Translations under genes and position numbers: made by a program
Notes under the pieces: model-generated
What the model was told of the DNA's origin: nothing
The model's database searches: none
What the model saw: only the letters and a program-made list of their open reading frames with translations
Part shown: positions 33,215-42,963 of the stretch, piece by piece
How the letters are laid out: every line of letters begins with the position of its first letter
How positions within the stretch are numbered: the first letter of the stretch is position 1
NCBI GenBank assembly: GCA_965657335.1
Contig: CBFHOH010000002.1
Location: 186,001-250,000, forward strand
Reading direction: 5' to 3'
From: UBA4582 sp965657335
GTDB taxonomy: Bacteria > Pseudomonadota > Gammaproteobacteria > Pseudomonadales > Azotimanducaceae
Length of the DNA: 64,000 nucleotides

Positions 33215-36171
33215 TTGCCAAATCGATACCGTAATTTAGCGACGATTGTGCTAATCGACGGATCATCCAGAGTATCGTTGAACAAATCCTCAAACCCTGC
33301 CTCTGTTTGATCCGGTAATGAATTCCCTAGATTGTAAACTAGGAAGAAATCTGAAAGCGGAGCGATTTCCCACCGATAACGTATCTGAGTCGTTAATCTG
33401 CTGACGGTAAAATCATGGCTCGCTTTGGTTCTAGTACCCGTTATTAAGTCGCCATCACCGTTCGGCACCTCAAAAAAGCCATTCTCCTGTGCGGTCACAC
33501 CTGCCCACTGCATAGTCAGCCGCAATTGGTGACGAGGCGTTAGAAACCAATTCACCTTAAGACCGGGTTGCCATTCAATTGCCTCGTAGGACCCAAAATT
33601 TCTTCCACCTTGATAGACTAGCCATCCGCGTCTTTGCTTGTACCGAAGATCTAGATCAATTGACACACTATCGATGGGTCGGATCGTGCCTCCCAGCGTA
33701 TAGTTACTTGACCAAGCGCCGGTGTCTTCCGTTATTGCTCCGACACTCGCTGACAAACTAAGCACCTTGGCTGCATCCGTCGATAAGTGGAAATTCCACC
33801 AGCCGCCTTCCTTCACGCGATATGAGCCATTACCACGGCTGTCGATATCCTCCCATCGTTTCGGTAAATAGCCAAAACTGCTACGCACAGAATTCCTGCC
33901 GGGTAACACCATAAAGGTACGGACAAAAACGCCACCACCCACCCTGCGGTGCTCGTTGGTATTACGCTGCTCTTCGACAACAAGTGTGCTTCTGAAGTTT
34001 GAAATACTGCTGGCAAATCTTTGCTTATTATAAATTGCAACGTAACGAGCACTGGCATAATCATTTCGTCTGAGAAAACCAAAATCACTCACATCAATTG
34101 AATCATCAAGGTATTCAAGTTCAACCTTGTGACGCCAGTTCGAATTCGCATTGTACAAAAGGTCAAAAAGCGCGCCATCGCCCTTCAGGTTCTCGATGTC
34201 GCTGCGAATCAATTGACCATCTAACATCAATTTTCCATCGCCTCGAGTGTAGTGCGCGTCAAGGCTATGCACCGCAGCATCGTAAAGCGGCCCAGAGACG
34301 AGTGTACCCAAATAACCCACGGACTTTCTTGCAACGCCAACATCCTCATATAGGAAACGGGCGACAGCGAACTCACGACCTTCAGACTCGATTGTCCTCG
34401 CATCGCCCAAGGCGTCGGTACCGTACCAGAATACGTCATCTTCCAACGCACCAAGCACGCCATAGCGCAAGTCACCTAATTGCCCTGTCGCCTTGGTGGC
34501 CGCTAGCAACTGGGTCGGACGATCGGTTTCTCCTCGGTTAGCAGTCACCCCAGCAGGGATGTTTACCTGCGTCGCAGCACCACCAATTCGCTTCGTGTTC
34601 ATCAACGATATGGGCGTGGGCACGAAATCGTTTAAGAAGACTTTCCTTGATGTCGTATTGAAATCATCGTTGGTGATAATGCGATAAATGTTACCGGTAT
34701 TAGATCTCGGAGAGCTATCGAACACCTCATTACCCTCGAGAAAGAAAAGACGCTTTTCGGGAAAAAAAGTCTCCGCGGCTTTCAGATTCAGTACCACGTC
34801 ATCTGCTTCGACCGCACCGAAATCAGGATTCAGGCTTGCTGTTAACTCAAGTTTCGGAGAAGGCTTCCAGGAAAGATCAACACCTACCCTCGCTTCACTA
34901 TCTTCAAGCGCAAGGTCGCGGGTGGCGGAGACATAAGGTATGGCTGACAACTGCTGCCTAGGTTCCACTCCTGACACGTCTGCCTGATTGAGAGCAGAAA
35001 CAAATCGCGCCGAAGAATAAGGGTAGCCTGGCCACTGATATCGTTCGTTAGCGTGCGAAACCTGACGACTTAAAGCGAAACCAATATTACGGACCGGGCC
35101 GGTTTCAGGCATATTCATCATTGACCAGGGTAAAAACATTTCAACGCTCCAGCCATCTTCTCGCTGTGCTGACTTACCTATCCAAGGGCCATCCCAATCA
35201 CGTTGATAATTACGTTCCGGCAGGACTTTACCATCCATGATGCTGTCGCCTAAAGCGACAATAAACCAGTAACCCACTAAGCCCTCACCCGACATGTCTA
35301 GAGTGAAGCCAAACGTATCCCTATCGATAAAATCATCGCGAACAGAATAACGTTTCACCAGTGATTCCACCGGTTGATATAAAACCCCGCTAACATACAA
35401 GCCTTTCTCTGTCGCAAGCAGCCTAGTTTCTGTTGGGAAAGCGCCCGCCTCTCCGGTGCCGGGTACTGCAACAATCATATTATCGAAGTAATTTACTGAT
35501 GCCCATATGGCCTCGTCGACCTTTCCATCGAGCACGATGCCTGTGTTCGAATGAAGTTCGTTAGGGATTGTAATGCGGTGGAATGGAATGCTGTCTTGGT
35601 TACCTAAAAGCGTCTGCTTGGCATTATCCTGTTGGACGTTATTGCGTATTGGGTGGCTGACTTCAGGCTTGATGCTTGCTGTTCTCTCGCGCGTCGCGAG
35701 CACGGGCATGTCTCCCCGAAGTTCGACCGTCGGCGGCACTTGCTCGGCCGTTTTAACGCGGCTTGGTGTTTTATTTTTTATGACCGGATGAGAAAAGTTA
35801 CCTGCCAGAAACCAAGCATTAGGGTATCCACGCTCTTTAAAGTATGAAACCAGCTTTCTGGCGTCAGGGTCGTCACCACCAGGCACAACTAGCACCCGTT
35901 TGATATCACGACCATCCGCTGTCGTCGAATCCTGTAGGATTACTGAGGCAACAACATGCGGCTCCGATATCGTGAGTTCCGTCTGAATTTTTGCCTTGAA
36001 AATCTCGGCACGGTCAATCGACGAAAAACTCCCCAGTGCAGCAACGCCGGATTCACGATCGACTCGATTCTCAGCAAGACTGACGGGGAGGTAACATACC
36101 AACCAAAATGCCCACAACATGCGACCGGGAAAAAACCTGCGTTTTCGGCTGCTTGCGTGCTGACAATGCAT
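33211..36171 (-). CDS. DUF5916 outer-membrane barrel protein with SPOR-like and CBM9-like domains
   Basis: About 986 residues. A signal peptide ending PVSLAEN is followed by a region resembling a SPOR repeat (ALGSFSSIDRAEIFKAKI through SYFKERGYPNAWFLAG). A low-complexity linker leads to a CBM9-like domain (VLDGKVDEAIWASV and EDGWSVEMFLPWSMM), and then a long C-terminal part typical of DUF5916, with ELTASLNPDFGAVEADD and AAETFFPEKRLFFLEG, ending in many amphipathic strands and a final aromatic residue pattern (KLRYRFGN). It is probably an outer-membrane beta-barrel; ligand unknown. ATG 36171 is chosen for the signal peptide; a TTG at 36210 is possible. Confidence 0.82.
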   Translation of the reverse strand: MHCQHASSRKRRFFPGRMLWAFWLVCYLPVSLAENRVDRESGVAALGSFSSIDRAEIFKAKIQTELTISEPHVVASVILQDSTTADGRDIKRVLVVPGGDDPDARKLVSYFKERGYPNAWFLAGNFSHPVIKNKTPSRVKTAEQVPPTVELRGDMPVLATRERTASIKPEVSHPIRNNVQQDNAKQTLLGNQDSIPFHRITIPNELHSNTGIVLDGKVDEAIWASVNYFDNMIVAVPGTGEAGAFPTETRLLATEKGLYVSGVLYQPVESLVKRYSVRDDFIDRDTFGFTLDMSGEGLVGYWFIVALGDSIMDGKVLPERNYQRDWDGPWIGKSAQREDGWSVEMFLPWSMMNMPETGPVRNIGFALSRQVSHANERYQWPGYPYSSARFVSALNQADVSGVEPRQQLSAIPYVSATRDLALEDSEARVGVDLSWKPSPKLELTASLNPDFGAVEADDVVLNLKAAETFFPEKRLFFLEGNEVFDSSPRSNTGNIYRIITNDDFNTTSRKVFLNDFVPTPISLMNTKRIGGAATQVNIPAGVTANRGETDRPTQLLAATKATGQLGDLRYGVLGALEDDVFWYGTDALGDARTIESEGREFAVARFLYEDVGVARKSVGYLGTLVSGPLYDAAVHSLDAHYTRGDGKLMLDGQLIRSDIENLKGDGALFDLLYNANSNWRHKVELEYLDDSIDVSDFGFLRRNDYASARYVAIYNKQRFASSISNFRSTLVVEEQRNTNEHRRVGGGVFVRTFMVLPGRNSVRSSFGYLPKRWEDIDSRGNGSYRVKEGGWWNFHLSTDAAKVLSLSASVGAITEDTGAWSSNYTLGGTIRPIDSVSIDLDLRYKQRRGWLVYQGGRNFGSYEAIEWQPGLKVNWFLTPRHQLRLTMQWAGVTAQENGFFEVPNGDGDLITGTRTKASHDFTVSRLTTQIRYRWEIAPLSDFFLVYNLGNSLPDQTEAGFEDLFNDTLDDPSISTIVAKLRYRFGN

Positions 36172-36373
36172 GAATCCCAATGGCCTATCCTTTGCTGTAT
36201 CCAACAGCAAGAAAGAATACCTTAATCGTCAATATATTTGTCAATATTCCATGACAATTCATGGCGCTTATCTCTGCACCAACTTGCACACCAAAGTCAT
36301 TGTCGATACCTTGCCAGCCAGCGTAAATCCAATAAATATCGGCAGAACTGACATCCAAAACGGAGATTAACAG

Positions 36374-36946
36374 ATGCGATTAACACCATTAGATAGAGAC
36401 AACTTGGCCGAGGATCAGCAAACGGTGCTTGATGAGATTGAACAAGGCCCCAGAGGTAGCTGGCGTAAAAACTTCGGGACAACGGGTCCATTCGGCGCCT
36501 GGGTAAGCGCACCTAGTGTCGGCAGTGCTATACAAAAGACAGGAGAAGCCATCAGGTTTGGCACCTCACTGGCGCCCAATGTTCAGGAGGTCGCCATCTG
36601 CACAGTTGGGGTCTTTTACCAATCAAAGTTCGAATTTGCCGCCCACCGAGAGCTTGCTATCAAAGCGGGTGTTAACCCTGCAAATTTGGATCTGTTGAAA
36701 AACGAAAAAATACCCGGTTTTGAGGGGAATGAGCGATTAGCTTGGCAAATTGCTACACAAATGTTGACGGAACATGGCATAGACGATGAGACCTACAAAG
36801 CAGCAGTGGATCGACTATCCCAAACCGGTGTCATTGAGTTAATAGCAACGATTGGCTACTACTGCCTGATCTCCCTGACATTGAACAGCCTTGAGATTCC
36901 TTTGGAGGCGGACATGGAAGACCCCTTTCCTATCGAGACAAACTGA
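36374..36946 (+). CDS. Carboxymuconolactone decarboxylase family protein
   Basis: 190 residues of the AhpD/CMD-like helical fold. NVQEVAICTVGVFYQSKFEFAAHRELAIKAGV is the diagnostic region in two parts, followed by LIATIGYYCLISLTLNSLEIP. The redox Cys-x-x-Cys of AhpD proteins is absent, so a peroxidase role is unlikely; the group may be decarboxylases, lactonases or unknown. ATG 36374 has GGAG at eight bases. It diverges from the DUF5916 gene and converges on a DMT transporter gene with 11 bases between. Confidence 0.85.
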   Translation: MRLTPLDRDNLAEDQQTVLDEIEQGPRGSWRKNFGTTGPFGAWVSAPSVGSAIQKTGEAIRFGTSLAPNVQEVAICTVGVFYQSKFEFAAHRELAIKAGVNPANLDLLKNEKIPGFEGNERLAWQIATQMLTEHGIDDETYKAAVDRLSQTGVIELIATIGYYCLISLTLNSLEIPLEADMEDPFPIETN

Positions 36947-36957
36947 AGCCAGTCAAA

Positions 36958-37857
36958 TCAACTTTTAACAGCGCTAGACGTAGGCAAATTGTTCAACACT
37001 ATCCCGCCACATACCATCGCTAAAGCGATAAGGAACCAGAAAGACAACACATCATCGAAAATCAGCCAGCCAAAAAAGACACCAAACAGCGGTGTGAGCA
37101 AACCAAAAGAAGCCATTTCACCTGCTGGATATGTCGACAAAGCCCAGAACCAAAGCATAAAACCGATTGAAACGACAAAAACCACCTGAAATGCAAAAAT
37201 AAGTGAAATAGATGGGGTCATCACTCGCAGCGTCTCACCACTGAGAAAGGCGATAACCAACAACACAACGCCCGAGACAGCTAATTGATATAGCAGTTGC
37301 ATTTCAGGGGTACTGTTCGCTAATCGCGTTCTTCTCGCAACCAAGACAATCATAGCCCAGGCGATTGCAGCCAAGATGCACATTGAGTCTCCCATGATGG
37401 TCTCAGCGCCGGTACCATCATCGCCGCGCGCTAGCAGCAACACCACGCCAGAAAGCGCCAAGATCAACCCTGCCGACTTTGTCCGGGTAAGACGCTCCCC
37501 CGGCAGCAGGAAATGTGCACCTAACGCCACCCAAAACGGTTGGGTATAAAACAACATGGACACACGGGATACTGTCGTGTATTCCAGCGCACTAAATAAC
37601 AAATAAAACTCAAAGGAAAAAAGCAGTCCGGAAAAAATCCCCGGCCATAGCGTGCCATCTGAAATACTCAATTTTTTTCGCATCAGCAATGCGACAGAGA
37701 CAACGATCAAAAACGCGCAGGCAGAGCGCAATCCACTCTGAAAAACCGGAGCCATACCCGCATTTACTAACTTAACAAGCGCCTGATTTAGCCCAAGTAA
37801 AACACTGAACAGAATTAAAGCAGTTGCGCCCAGTACATCAACTCGCGATTTTCTCAC
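36958..37857 (-). CDS. EamA/DMT family metabolite transporter
   Basis: About 300 residues with ten hydrophobic helices in two similar EamA halves, the first starting DVLGATALILFSVLLGLNQALVK and the second MGDSMCILAAIAWAMIVLVARR. FGLLTPLFGVFFGWLIFDD near the end of the second half is typical. These proteins export amino acids or other metabolites. GTG 37857 is chosen because GAGAGG lies eight bases upstream; ATG 37896 and TTG 37911 are alternatives that add a charged stretch before the first helix. Substrate unknown. Confidence 0.85.
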   Translation of the reverse strand: MRKSRVDVLGATALILFSVLLGLNQALVKLVNAGMAPVFQSGLRSACAFLIVVSVALLMRKKLSISDGTLWPGIFSGLLFSFEFYLLFSALEYTTVSRVSMLFYTQPFWVALGAHFLLPGERLTRTKSAGLILALSGVVLLLARGDDGTGAETIMGDSMCILAAIAWAMIVLVARRTRLANSTPEMQLLYQLAVSGVVLLVIAFLSGETLRVMTPSISLIFAFQVVFVVSIGFMLWFWALSTYPAGEMASFGLLTPLFGVFFGWLIFDDVLSFWFLIALAMVCGGIVLNNLPTSSAVKS

Positions 37858-37968
37858 CACTATTGCCTCTCGCTCTTTGGCACAAATATCAATCATTGCA
37901 CCGATAATCAAACTATTGCTCTATACTCTACGCCGAGCACCCGGTTGCCAAACCACATAACGATAACT

Positions 37969-37990
37969 GGTTGAAACCGTTTCGAAACCC
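37969..37990. promoter_or_regulatory. Overlapping repeats upstream of the MATE gene
   Basis: TTGAAACC and TCGAAACC recur 11 bases apart and include the perfect palindrome GTTTCGAAAC (37979-37988), about 45 bases before the MATE start. The spacing of one helical turn suits an operator. Confidence 0.3.
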
Positions 37991-38034
37991 ATTATTGGAA
38001 AATCCACTATTTTGATTCGCTAAGGGCAAATCAG

Positions 38035-39411
38035 ATGTCATCGCCTGAAGACCATAAATCTACACTAAAAGAGCTGCTGATACTCGCCTATCCAATGGTG
38101 ATATCCCAAGGTGCTTTTGCCGTTATGATTTTTACCGACCGTTACTTTATGTCGATGGTCAGCCCGTCACATATGGCAGCTTCCCTTGGTGGCGGCGTTG
38201 CTTCTTATTTTTGCATGTCTTTGTTCATTGGCGTGCTCTCCTATACGAACGCACTCGTGGCACAGTATTTTGGAAAGGAAGAATGGGACAAGTGTACTAA
38301 GGTTGTCACGCAGGGTTTTATACTTACGCTGAGCTTTGTACCTCTGTTAATCCTCATCGGTTACGTCGTCAGCAACCTATTCGAGTTTATGGGCCACAGC
38401 CAGGAACAGGCCGCGCTGGAGAAACAATATTTCCTGATACTCATCTGGGGTGCCAGCATTAGTCTTTGTAAAACCTGCATTGCTTCGTACTTTTCAGGCA
38501 TCGGAGAAACCCGCGTGGTCATGATTGCGGACACTACCGGTGTCGCTTTCAATATACCTTTGTCGTATGCGCTAATTTTTGGTGTTTGGGGTTTCCCTGA
38601 GCTAGGCATTGCCGGCGCCGCTTACGGCACAATTATCTCAACATTCTTTAGTCTGTTAATCTTTACACACTATTACCTTCGCCCTAAACACATCGCGTCG
38701 TTTAAAGTTCGTGATTCGTTTCGGTTCGATCGCGGTATTCTTGGTCGTTTTGTCCGACTGGGTTTCCCTTCCGGGATAGAAATGTTCCTCAACGTCGCCG
38801 CATTCAATCTATTCTTGCTGATGTTCCAGTCTTACGGCATCGCTGAGGCCGCGTCAGCAGCCATTGTATTTAACTGGGACATCATCTCGTTTGTGCCAAT
38901 GCTTGGTTTGAATGTTGCAATCATTAGTCTTATTGGCCGCTACCTTGGCGCCGGCAATACCGAGCGTATGCGGGAGGTAATGAGGGCCGGCTTCATGCTC
39001 GGATTGGCATACTCTTTGATATTGGCAATTACCTTCTACGTGTGGAGAGAACCGCTGGTCAACGTTTTTCTTGATGGCGCAGCACAGCACACCGACATAC
39101 TGGTACTTTCTAAATTTATGATGATAGGGCTCGCAACTTATGTCATGGCAGATGCCCTACTGCTCATATCCGGCGGTGTGCTAAGAGGCGCGGGCGACAC
39201 AAAATGGCTGATGTGGGCGAGCGTTTTAATTCATTGGTTCATGTTGCTGATTCAGTATTTCGTCATCAAAGTTTGGGATATGGGCTCCAAAGTTTCATGG
39301 ATGGTTTTTGTCTTCATGGTTTTGGCGACTGCGGTCATGTATATGGTCAGGCTCTACGGAGACAAATGGCGAACCGAAGAAGCGCTTGCCCGGGTAATGG
39401 CCGAACAGTGA
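38035..39411 (+). CDS. MATE family transporter (NorM-like branch)
   Basis: 458 residues, twelve helices, MATE family but from a different branch than the two paralogues earlier in the window. It opens ELLILAYPMVISQGAFAVMIFTDR, has SPSHMAASLGGGVASYFC near the Na+/H+ region of the first half, and LGLNVAIISLIGRYLGAGN in the second. LLISGGVLRGAGDTKW near the end is a common NorM feature. ATG 38035 has AAGGG upstream, with possible operator repeats further up. It converges on an aromatic amino acid permease gene with 14 bases between. Likely exports cationic toxicants. Confidence 0.9.
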   Translation: MSSPEDHKSTLKELLILAYPMVISQGAFAVMIFTDRYFMSMVSPSHMAASLGGGVASYFCMSLFIGVLSYTNALVAQYFGKEEWDKCTKVVTQGFILTLSFVPLLILIGYVVSNLFEFMGHSQEQAALEKQYFLILIWGASISLCKTCIASYFSGIGETRVVMIADTTGVAFNIPLSYALIFGVWGFPELGIAGAAYGTIISTFFSLLIFTHYYLRPKHIASFKVRDSFRFDRGILGRFVRLGFPSGIEMFLNVAAFNLFLLMFQSYGIAEAASAAIVFNWDIISFVPMLGLNVAIISLIGRYLGAGNTERMREVMRAGFMLGLAYSLILAITFYVWREPLVNVFLDGAAQHTDILVLSKFMMIGLATYVMADALLLISGGVLRGAGDTKWLMWASVLIHWFMLLIQYFVIKVWDMGSKVSWMVFVFMVLATAVMYMVRLYGDKWRTEEALARVMAEQ

Positions 39412-39425
39412 GAATGGGTCTCTGG

Positions 39426-40646
39426 TCAAAGCACCGGAAGCACTTTAGCAGCCGCAAGCACGTAGCACACGACCAACAACAAACCATACGCAATGACCAG
39501 ATAAATTAGAGCAGCGCCTCCCCAGACCCGATAAGCAGGACTGCCAAATTGCGCGCGACTCGCTCTGGCCGCCATTGCCGGAACGATCGTTCCCCACATA
39601 CAGGCGCACAATCCCGCTAGGCCGATTGCATATAGAAAACCGTTAGGAAAAAAAAGACCGCCAACCGCTGGTGGAATAAAAGTGATCATCGCTGTTTTCA
39701 AACGTCCAGACTTTCCATCTCCAAACTTGAACTTGTCTGCAATAAAGTCAAATAATCCGAGAGTTACACCAAGAAACGACGAAACAACAGCGAAGTTTGC
39801 AAACAAACCCAGCATGCTACTTAGCTCGCTTGCATCGGCAACATTATCAAGGGCTTGAACGAGATCACTGACATTTCCGCCTGCAGATTTGATCTCGACA
39901 AAATCTATCCTCGCAATATTTCCAAGGGTTGCCACGTGCCAGATGGTATAAACCACCAGCGATATAAGAGACCCAACCAACAGGCAGATTTGAATTTTTC
40001 GCGGATCTTGATGGTAGAGTTTGACCAGACTTGGCACACAACCGTGGTAACCGAAAGCCGTGAGGTATGTAGGGATGGCCGCGAGCGTGAAAAACAAATA
40101 CTCTGGCTCCAACTGAAAAAGCAATGAGGCTTGCACCGACAGAGTAAGGCCGCCAGCCGACATAAAAAAAGTTACGATCATTCCACCGACAAAAATGGAG
40201 GTAAGTCGACCAACTAATGCCGCGCTGTACCACACAAAAGCCGCAAGCCCAGCGGCAAAAATCAGCCCAGCCAGCGTTCTTGGGAGCGCAACACCCGCAA
40301 CCGCTTCCAGCGTATGGCTCACAATTGAACCACCGCCGCTGATATATGCGTAGGTCAAAATATAAAGTACGAACAATAGCGTCAGACTATTAAGCGCATT
40401 CCAACGAGGACCCAGCAGCTTACTTACAAAGGTGTCAAAACTTGCCCCGGGTTCAAAATTCAGGTTCGCCTCCATGATCATCAAGCTGGAGTGATACATA
40501 AAAAACCAAGTGGCGAACAATAAGACCAGTGACCAGCTAAACCACATACCAGATGACACAATTGGTAGTGAAAACATACCAGCGCCAACGGCAGTTCCTG
40601 CGACAATCGCTATTCCACTAAACAAGGACGGTGAGGATTTTTCCAC
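39426..40646 (-). CDS. Aromatic amino acid permease-like transporter (HAAAP family)
   Basis: 406 residues with eleven helices. The opening GIAIVAGTAVGAGMFSLPIV is the signature of the tyrosine/tryptophan permease group (TyrP, Mtr, TnaB), and ILTYAYISGGGSIVSH and AIPTYLTAFGYHGCVPSL also match it. These carriers import aromatic amino acids with protons. GTG 40646 is preferred because GGGAG lies five bases upstream; TTG 40658 is the longer alternative. It diverges from the deazaflavin-type protein gene and converges on the MATE gene. Confidence 0.9.
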   Translation of the reverse strand: MEKSSPSLFSGIAIVAGTAVGAGMFSLPIVSSGMWFSWSLVLLFATWFFMYHSSLMIMEANLNFEPGASFDTFVSKLLGPRWNALNSLTLLFVLYILTYAYISGGGSIVSHTLEAVAGVALPRTLAGLIFAAGLAAFVWYSAALVGRLTSIFVGGMIVTFFMSAGGLTLSVQASLLFQLEPEYLFFTLAAIPTYLTAFGYHGCVPSLVKLYHQDPRKIQICLLVGSLISLVVYTIWHVATLGNIARIDFVEIKSAGGNVSDLVQALDNVADASELSSMLGLFANFAVVSSFLGVTLGLFDFIADKFKFGDGKSGRLKTAMITFIPPAVGGLFFPNGFLYAIGLAGLCACMWGTIVPAMAARASRAQFGSPAYRVWGGAALIYLVIAYGLLLVVCYVLAAAKVLPVL

Positions 40647-40822
40647 AGATGCTCCCAATTCAATTGTTAAGTTACTGGTAAACCATACTCGACATTTTTC
40701 TCATCCTACCTGATTGGTTTCGTTTATGGGGATTTAACAATCATTCAGCTGAGATAGGTTGGTTGCTGATCTAACCGATAGACTGCTAGGATCGCACCAC
40801 ATCAACTCGAAAGGAACACAAC

Positions 40823-41257
40823 ATGGCAGACTATATTCCTCCCTCCCTTGACTGGGTCAAAAAGCAGGTTGAACTCTACGAAAGTAGCGGGGGAACAAAA
40901 GGAACAACGCTGCTCGAGACGGGCATGCCCTGCATTATTGTGACGCATACCGGAAATAAAACCGGCGGCATTAGGAAAATTCCTCTGATGCGGGTAAAGG
41001 TTGGAGAAAGTTACGTGCTTGTTGGCTCCATGGGCGGACAACCGAAAAATCCGGTTTGGGTTTACAACCTACGCGCTAATCCAGACGTCGAAATTCGGGA
41101 TGAAACCAACGTAACAAGTATGCGGGTAAGAGAAGTCACGGAAGATCACGAACGGAACGCACTATGGCAGGCAAGTGCCGAGGCCTACCCTCCTTATATT
41201 GACTATCAGGCTAAAACAACTAGGAAAATACCTGTTTTTCTCGCCGAGCCCGTCTAG
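40823..41257 (+). CDS. Deazaflavin-dependent nitroreductase family protein (DUF385/Ddn-like)
   Basis: 144 residues. IIVTHTGNKTGGIRKIPLM followed by VLVGSMGGQPKNPVWVYNL and NPDVEIRD is the pattern of the Ddn/DUF385 split beta-barrel family, whose characterised members in mycobacteria use coenzyme F420. No F420 biosynthesis gene is in this window, so either F420 is made elsewhere or this member uses another cofactor or none. Soluble. ATG 40823 has AAGGAA at seven bases. It converges on an SRPBCC gene with a strong hairpin between. Confidence 0.88.
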   Translation: MADYIPPSLDWVKKQVELYESSGGTKGTTLLETGMPCIIVTHTGNKTGGIRKIPLMRVKVGESYVLVGSMGGQPKNPVWVYNLRANPDVEIRDETNVTSMRVREVTEDHERNALWQASAEAYPPYIDYQAKTTRKIPVFLAEPV

Positions 41258-41268
41258 CCTATTTGCGC

Positions 41269-41300
41269 CGGGTGTTGTTGCCAGCGGAATTCAACACCCG
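41269..41300. terminator. Nine-pair hairpin between converging genes
   Basis: CGGGTGTTG and CAACACCCG pair perfectly around a 14-base loop, between the stop at 41257 (plus) and the stop at 41316 (minus). It could end transcription from both sides, although no long T-run follows. Confidence 0.5.
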
Positions 41301-41315
41301 AGCGGCTAAAAACGA

Positions 41316-41705
41316 TCAGTTAAGGTTTTCGATAATACTCGCGATCTGGGCTAACGCGCCCATTTTACTTTGCTTAATAAACGGCTCGGTCGCCTCTGGA
41401 ACAACCGTAGTTTTCCAGATGAGCTCGCAACCGCCCGCATTCGAGCGAACTTCTATTGAGGCATGATGTGAGTCAAGAGGCACTGGTGAGTCAAAGCAGG
41501 AATATGACATTGTTCTCAGTGCCTCGTCTCTATCCAGTATGCGTTCCTTAATTTTTCCAGCGCCAGGCAAAAAGAGCGTCCGTACCTCTCCATCAAACAC
41601 GCAATCCTTAACACCCGGCACCCAGTCCACACGATCTGGTGTTCCGACTATTGCCCAAAGCTGGTCGGCGTCACATTTGAATTGTTCTGTAATGAGAATT
41701 GCCAT
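41316..41705 (-). CDS. SRPBCC (START-like) family protein
   Basis: 129 residues with the polyketide-cyclase/START-like helix-grip fold pattern. ITEQFKCDADQLWAIVGTPDRVDWVPGV opens strand 1 and helix 1 in two parts, GAGKIKERILDRDEALRTMSY forms the central hairpin, and CELIWKTTVVPEA is followed by the long C-terminal helix. These proteins bind hydrophobic ligands in a central pocket; some are cyclases or dehydratases. The ligand is unknown. ATG 41705 has GGAT upstream. It diverges from the MBL hydrolase gene. Confidence 0.85.
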   Translation of the reverse strand: MAILITEQFKCDADQLWAIVGTPDRVDWVPGVKDCVFDGEVRTLFLPGAGKIKERILDRDEALRTMSYSCFDSPVPLDSHHASIEVRSNAGGCELIWKTTVVPEATEPFIKQSKMGALAQIASIIENLN

Positions 41706-41876
41706 AAGTAGATCCTAAAACTAGCTGATTAACAAAAACGCGCATTATTCCACAAATGTAAGAGCACTGCTTAAACATGTACATGACAGTCGCTCCCCTT
41801 AAAGCCAGTGAAAATGTTATCATGCGCAACGCACTAACACCCTGTTTTAAACCTGAACCCATGAAGAGAGTAAGTA

Positions 41877-42932
41877 ATGGTTAACGATCTATCCAGAAGA
41901 GGATACGAGGCACTCAACTATCAATTTGCCGACCAAATTCCAGCACCGGGAGAATTCACCGAGATTGCAGATGGCGTGCTGTGGGTAAGAATGCCAATGC
42001 CTGGCCGTCTCGATCACATTAACGTGTGGCTTTTGCGCGACAACGATGGCTGGACAATTGTCGATACAGGATTAAACCGCAAAGATGTGCAGAAACACTG
42101 GGAGCATATTTTTGACAATCACCTTGATGGCATGCCGATCACGCGCGTAATCGCCACCCACCTACACGGCGACCACACAGGGAATGCTGGTTGGATTACC
42201 CGGAAATGGGACTGTGAACTGTGGATGAGCCGCAGCGATTTTTATATGTGTAAGGCCATGGCCGCCGACGGCCCCTCTGACGTGCCGGAAGATGCCATCC
42301 GCTTTTATCGAAGGGCTGGTTTCGACGAGGCAAGGCTGGATAGGTATCGCGAAAGGTTTGGTCAATTTGGCGCAAATATCAGTCAATTGCCAGCTGGGTA
42401 TCATCGCATTAAAGACGGACAGTATATCGAGATAGGGGGTCGTGAATGGCGAGCGGTGATTGGCCGAGGGCATTCTCCCGAACACGTCTGCCTCTATTGC
42501 CCCGAACTCAAATTGATTATTGCCGGAGATCAAATTCTGCCGACAATTACCCCTAATGTAAGTGTCAATCCCGCAGAACCTATGGCCAACCCTTTAAGAG
42601 ATTGGTTAACCTCATGCGATAGCTTGAGACAGCAACTGCCGCCAAATCTGTTGGTATTGCCCTCACATGAAAACCTTTTCAAAGGACTCCATGAAAGACT
42701 CACTGCATTAGTAGACTGGCATGAAGTTGCACTTGAAAAATTGTACGACCTTTGTGAAACGCCCAAACGTGCGGTCGACGTATTTCCTGCGATTTTTAAA
42801 AGTGAAATTACCGACATGAGTTTCTTCCCGGCTACGGGTGAGTCGATTGCACACTTACATTGTGCGCTCGATCGAAGAATGCTGACCGTCGAGGAAGATG
42901 ACAACGGCGTCGCCTGGTGGACACAGGCATAG
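41877..42932 (+). CDS. MBL-fold metallo-hydrolase
   Basis: 351 residues. The dinuclear zinc motif is complete: His95, His97, Asp99 and His100 in THLHGDHTGN, the later His in VIGRGHSPEHVC, the bridging Asp in LIIAGDQILP, and a terminal His in VLPSHENLF. The C-terminal 90 residues are helical, with a winged-helix-like element (YDLCETPKRAVDVFPAIF) as in the hydrolase group that includes lactamase-like thioesterases. It is likely to be a hydrolase of thioesters or similar bonds in the cytoplasm, which suits the CoA genes just downstream. Substrate unknown. Confidence 0.9.
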   Translation: MVNDLSRRGYEALNYQFADQIPAPGEFTEIADGVLWVRMPMPGRLDHINVWLLRDNDGWTIVDTGLNRKDVQKHWEHIFDNHLDGMPITRVIATHLHGDHTGNAGWITRKWDCELWMSRSDFYMCKAMAADGPSDVPEDAIRFYRRAGFDEARLDRYRERFGQFGANISQLPAGYHRIKDGQYIEIGGREWRAVIGRGHSPEHVCLYCPELKLIIAGDQILPTITPNVSVNPAEPMANPLRDWLTSCDSLRQQLPPNLLVLPSHENLFKGLHERLTALVDWHEVALEKLYDLCETPKRAVDVFPAIFKSEITDMSFFPATGESIAHLHCALDRRMLTVEEDDNGVAWWTQA

Positions 42933-42963
42933 ATGTCGCTTCATGGTTAACAACTTGACGGCC

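Noticed and set aside
34098..34541. A 147-codon plus-strand frame inside the DUF5916 gene
   Set aside because: It is antisense to a well-supported barrel protein and is His/Arg/Ser-rich, typical of a shadow frame.
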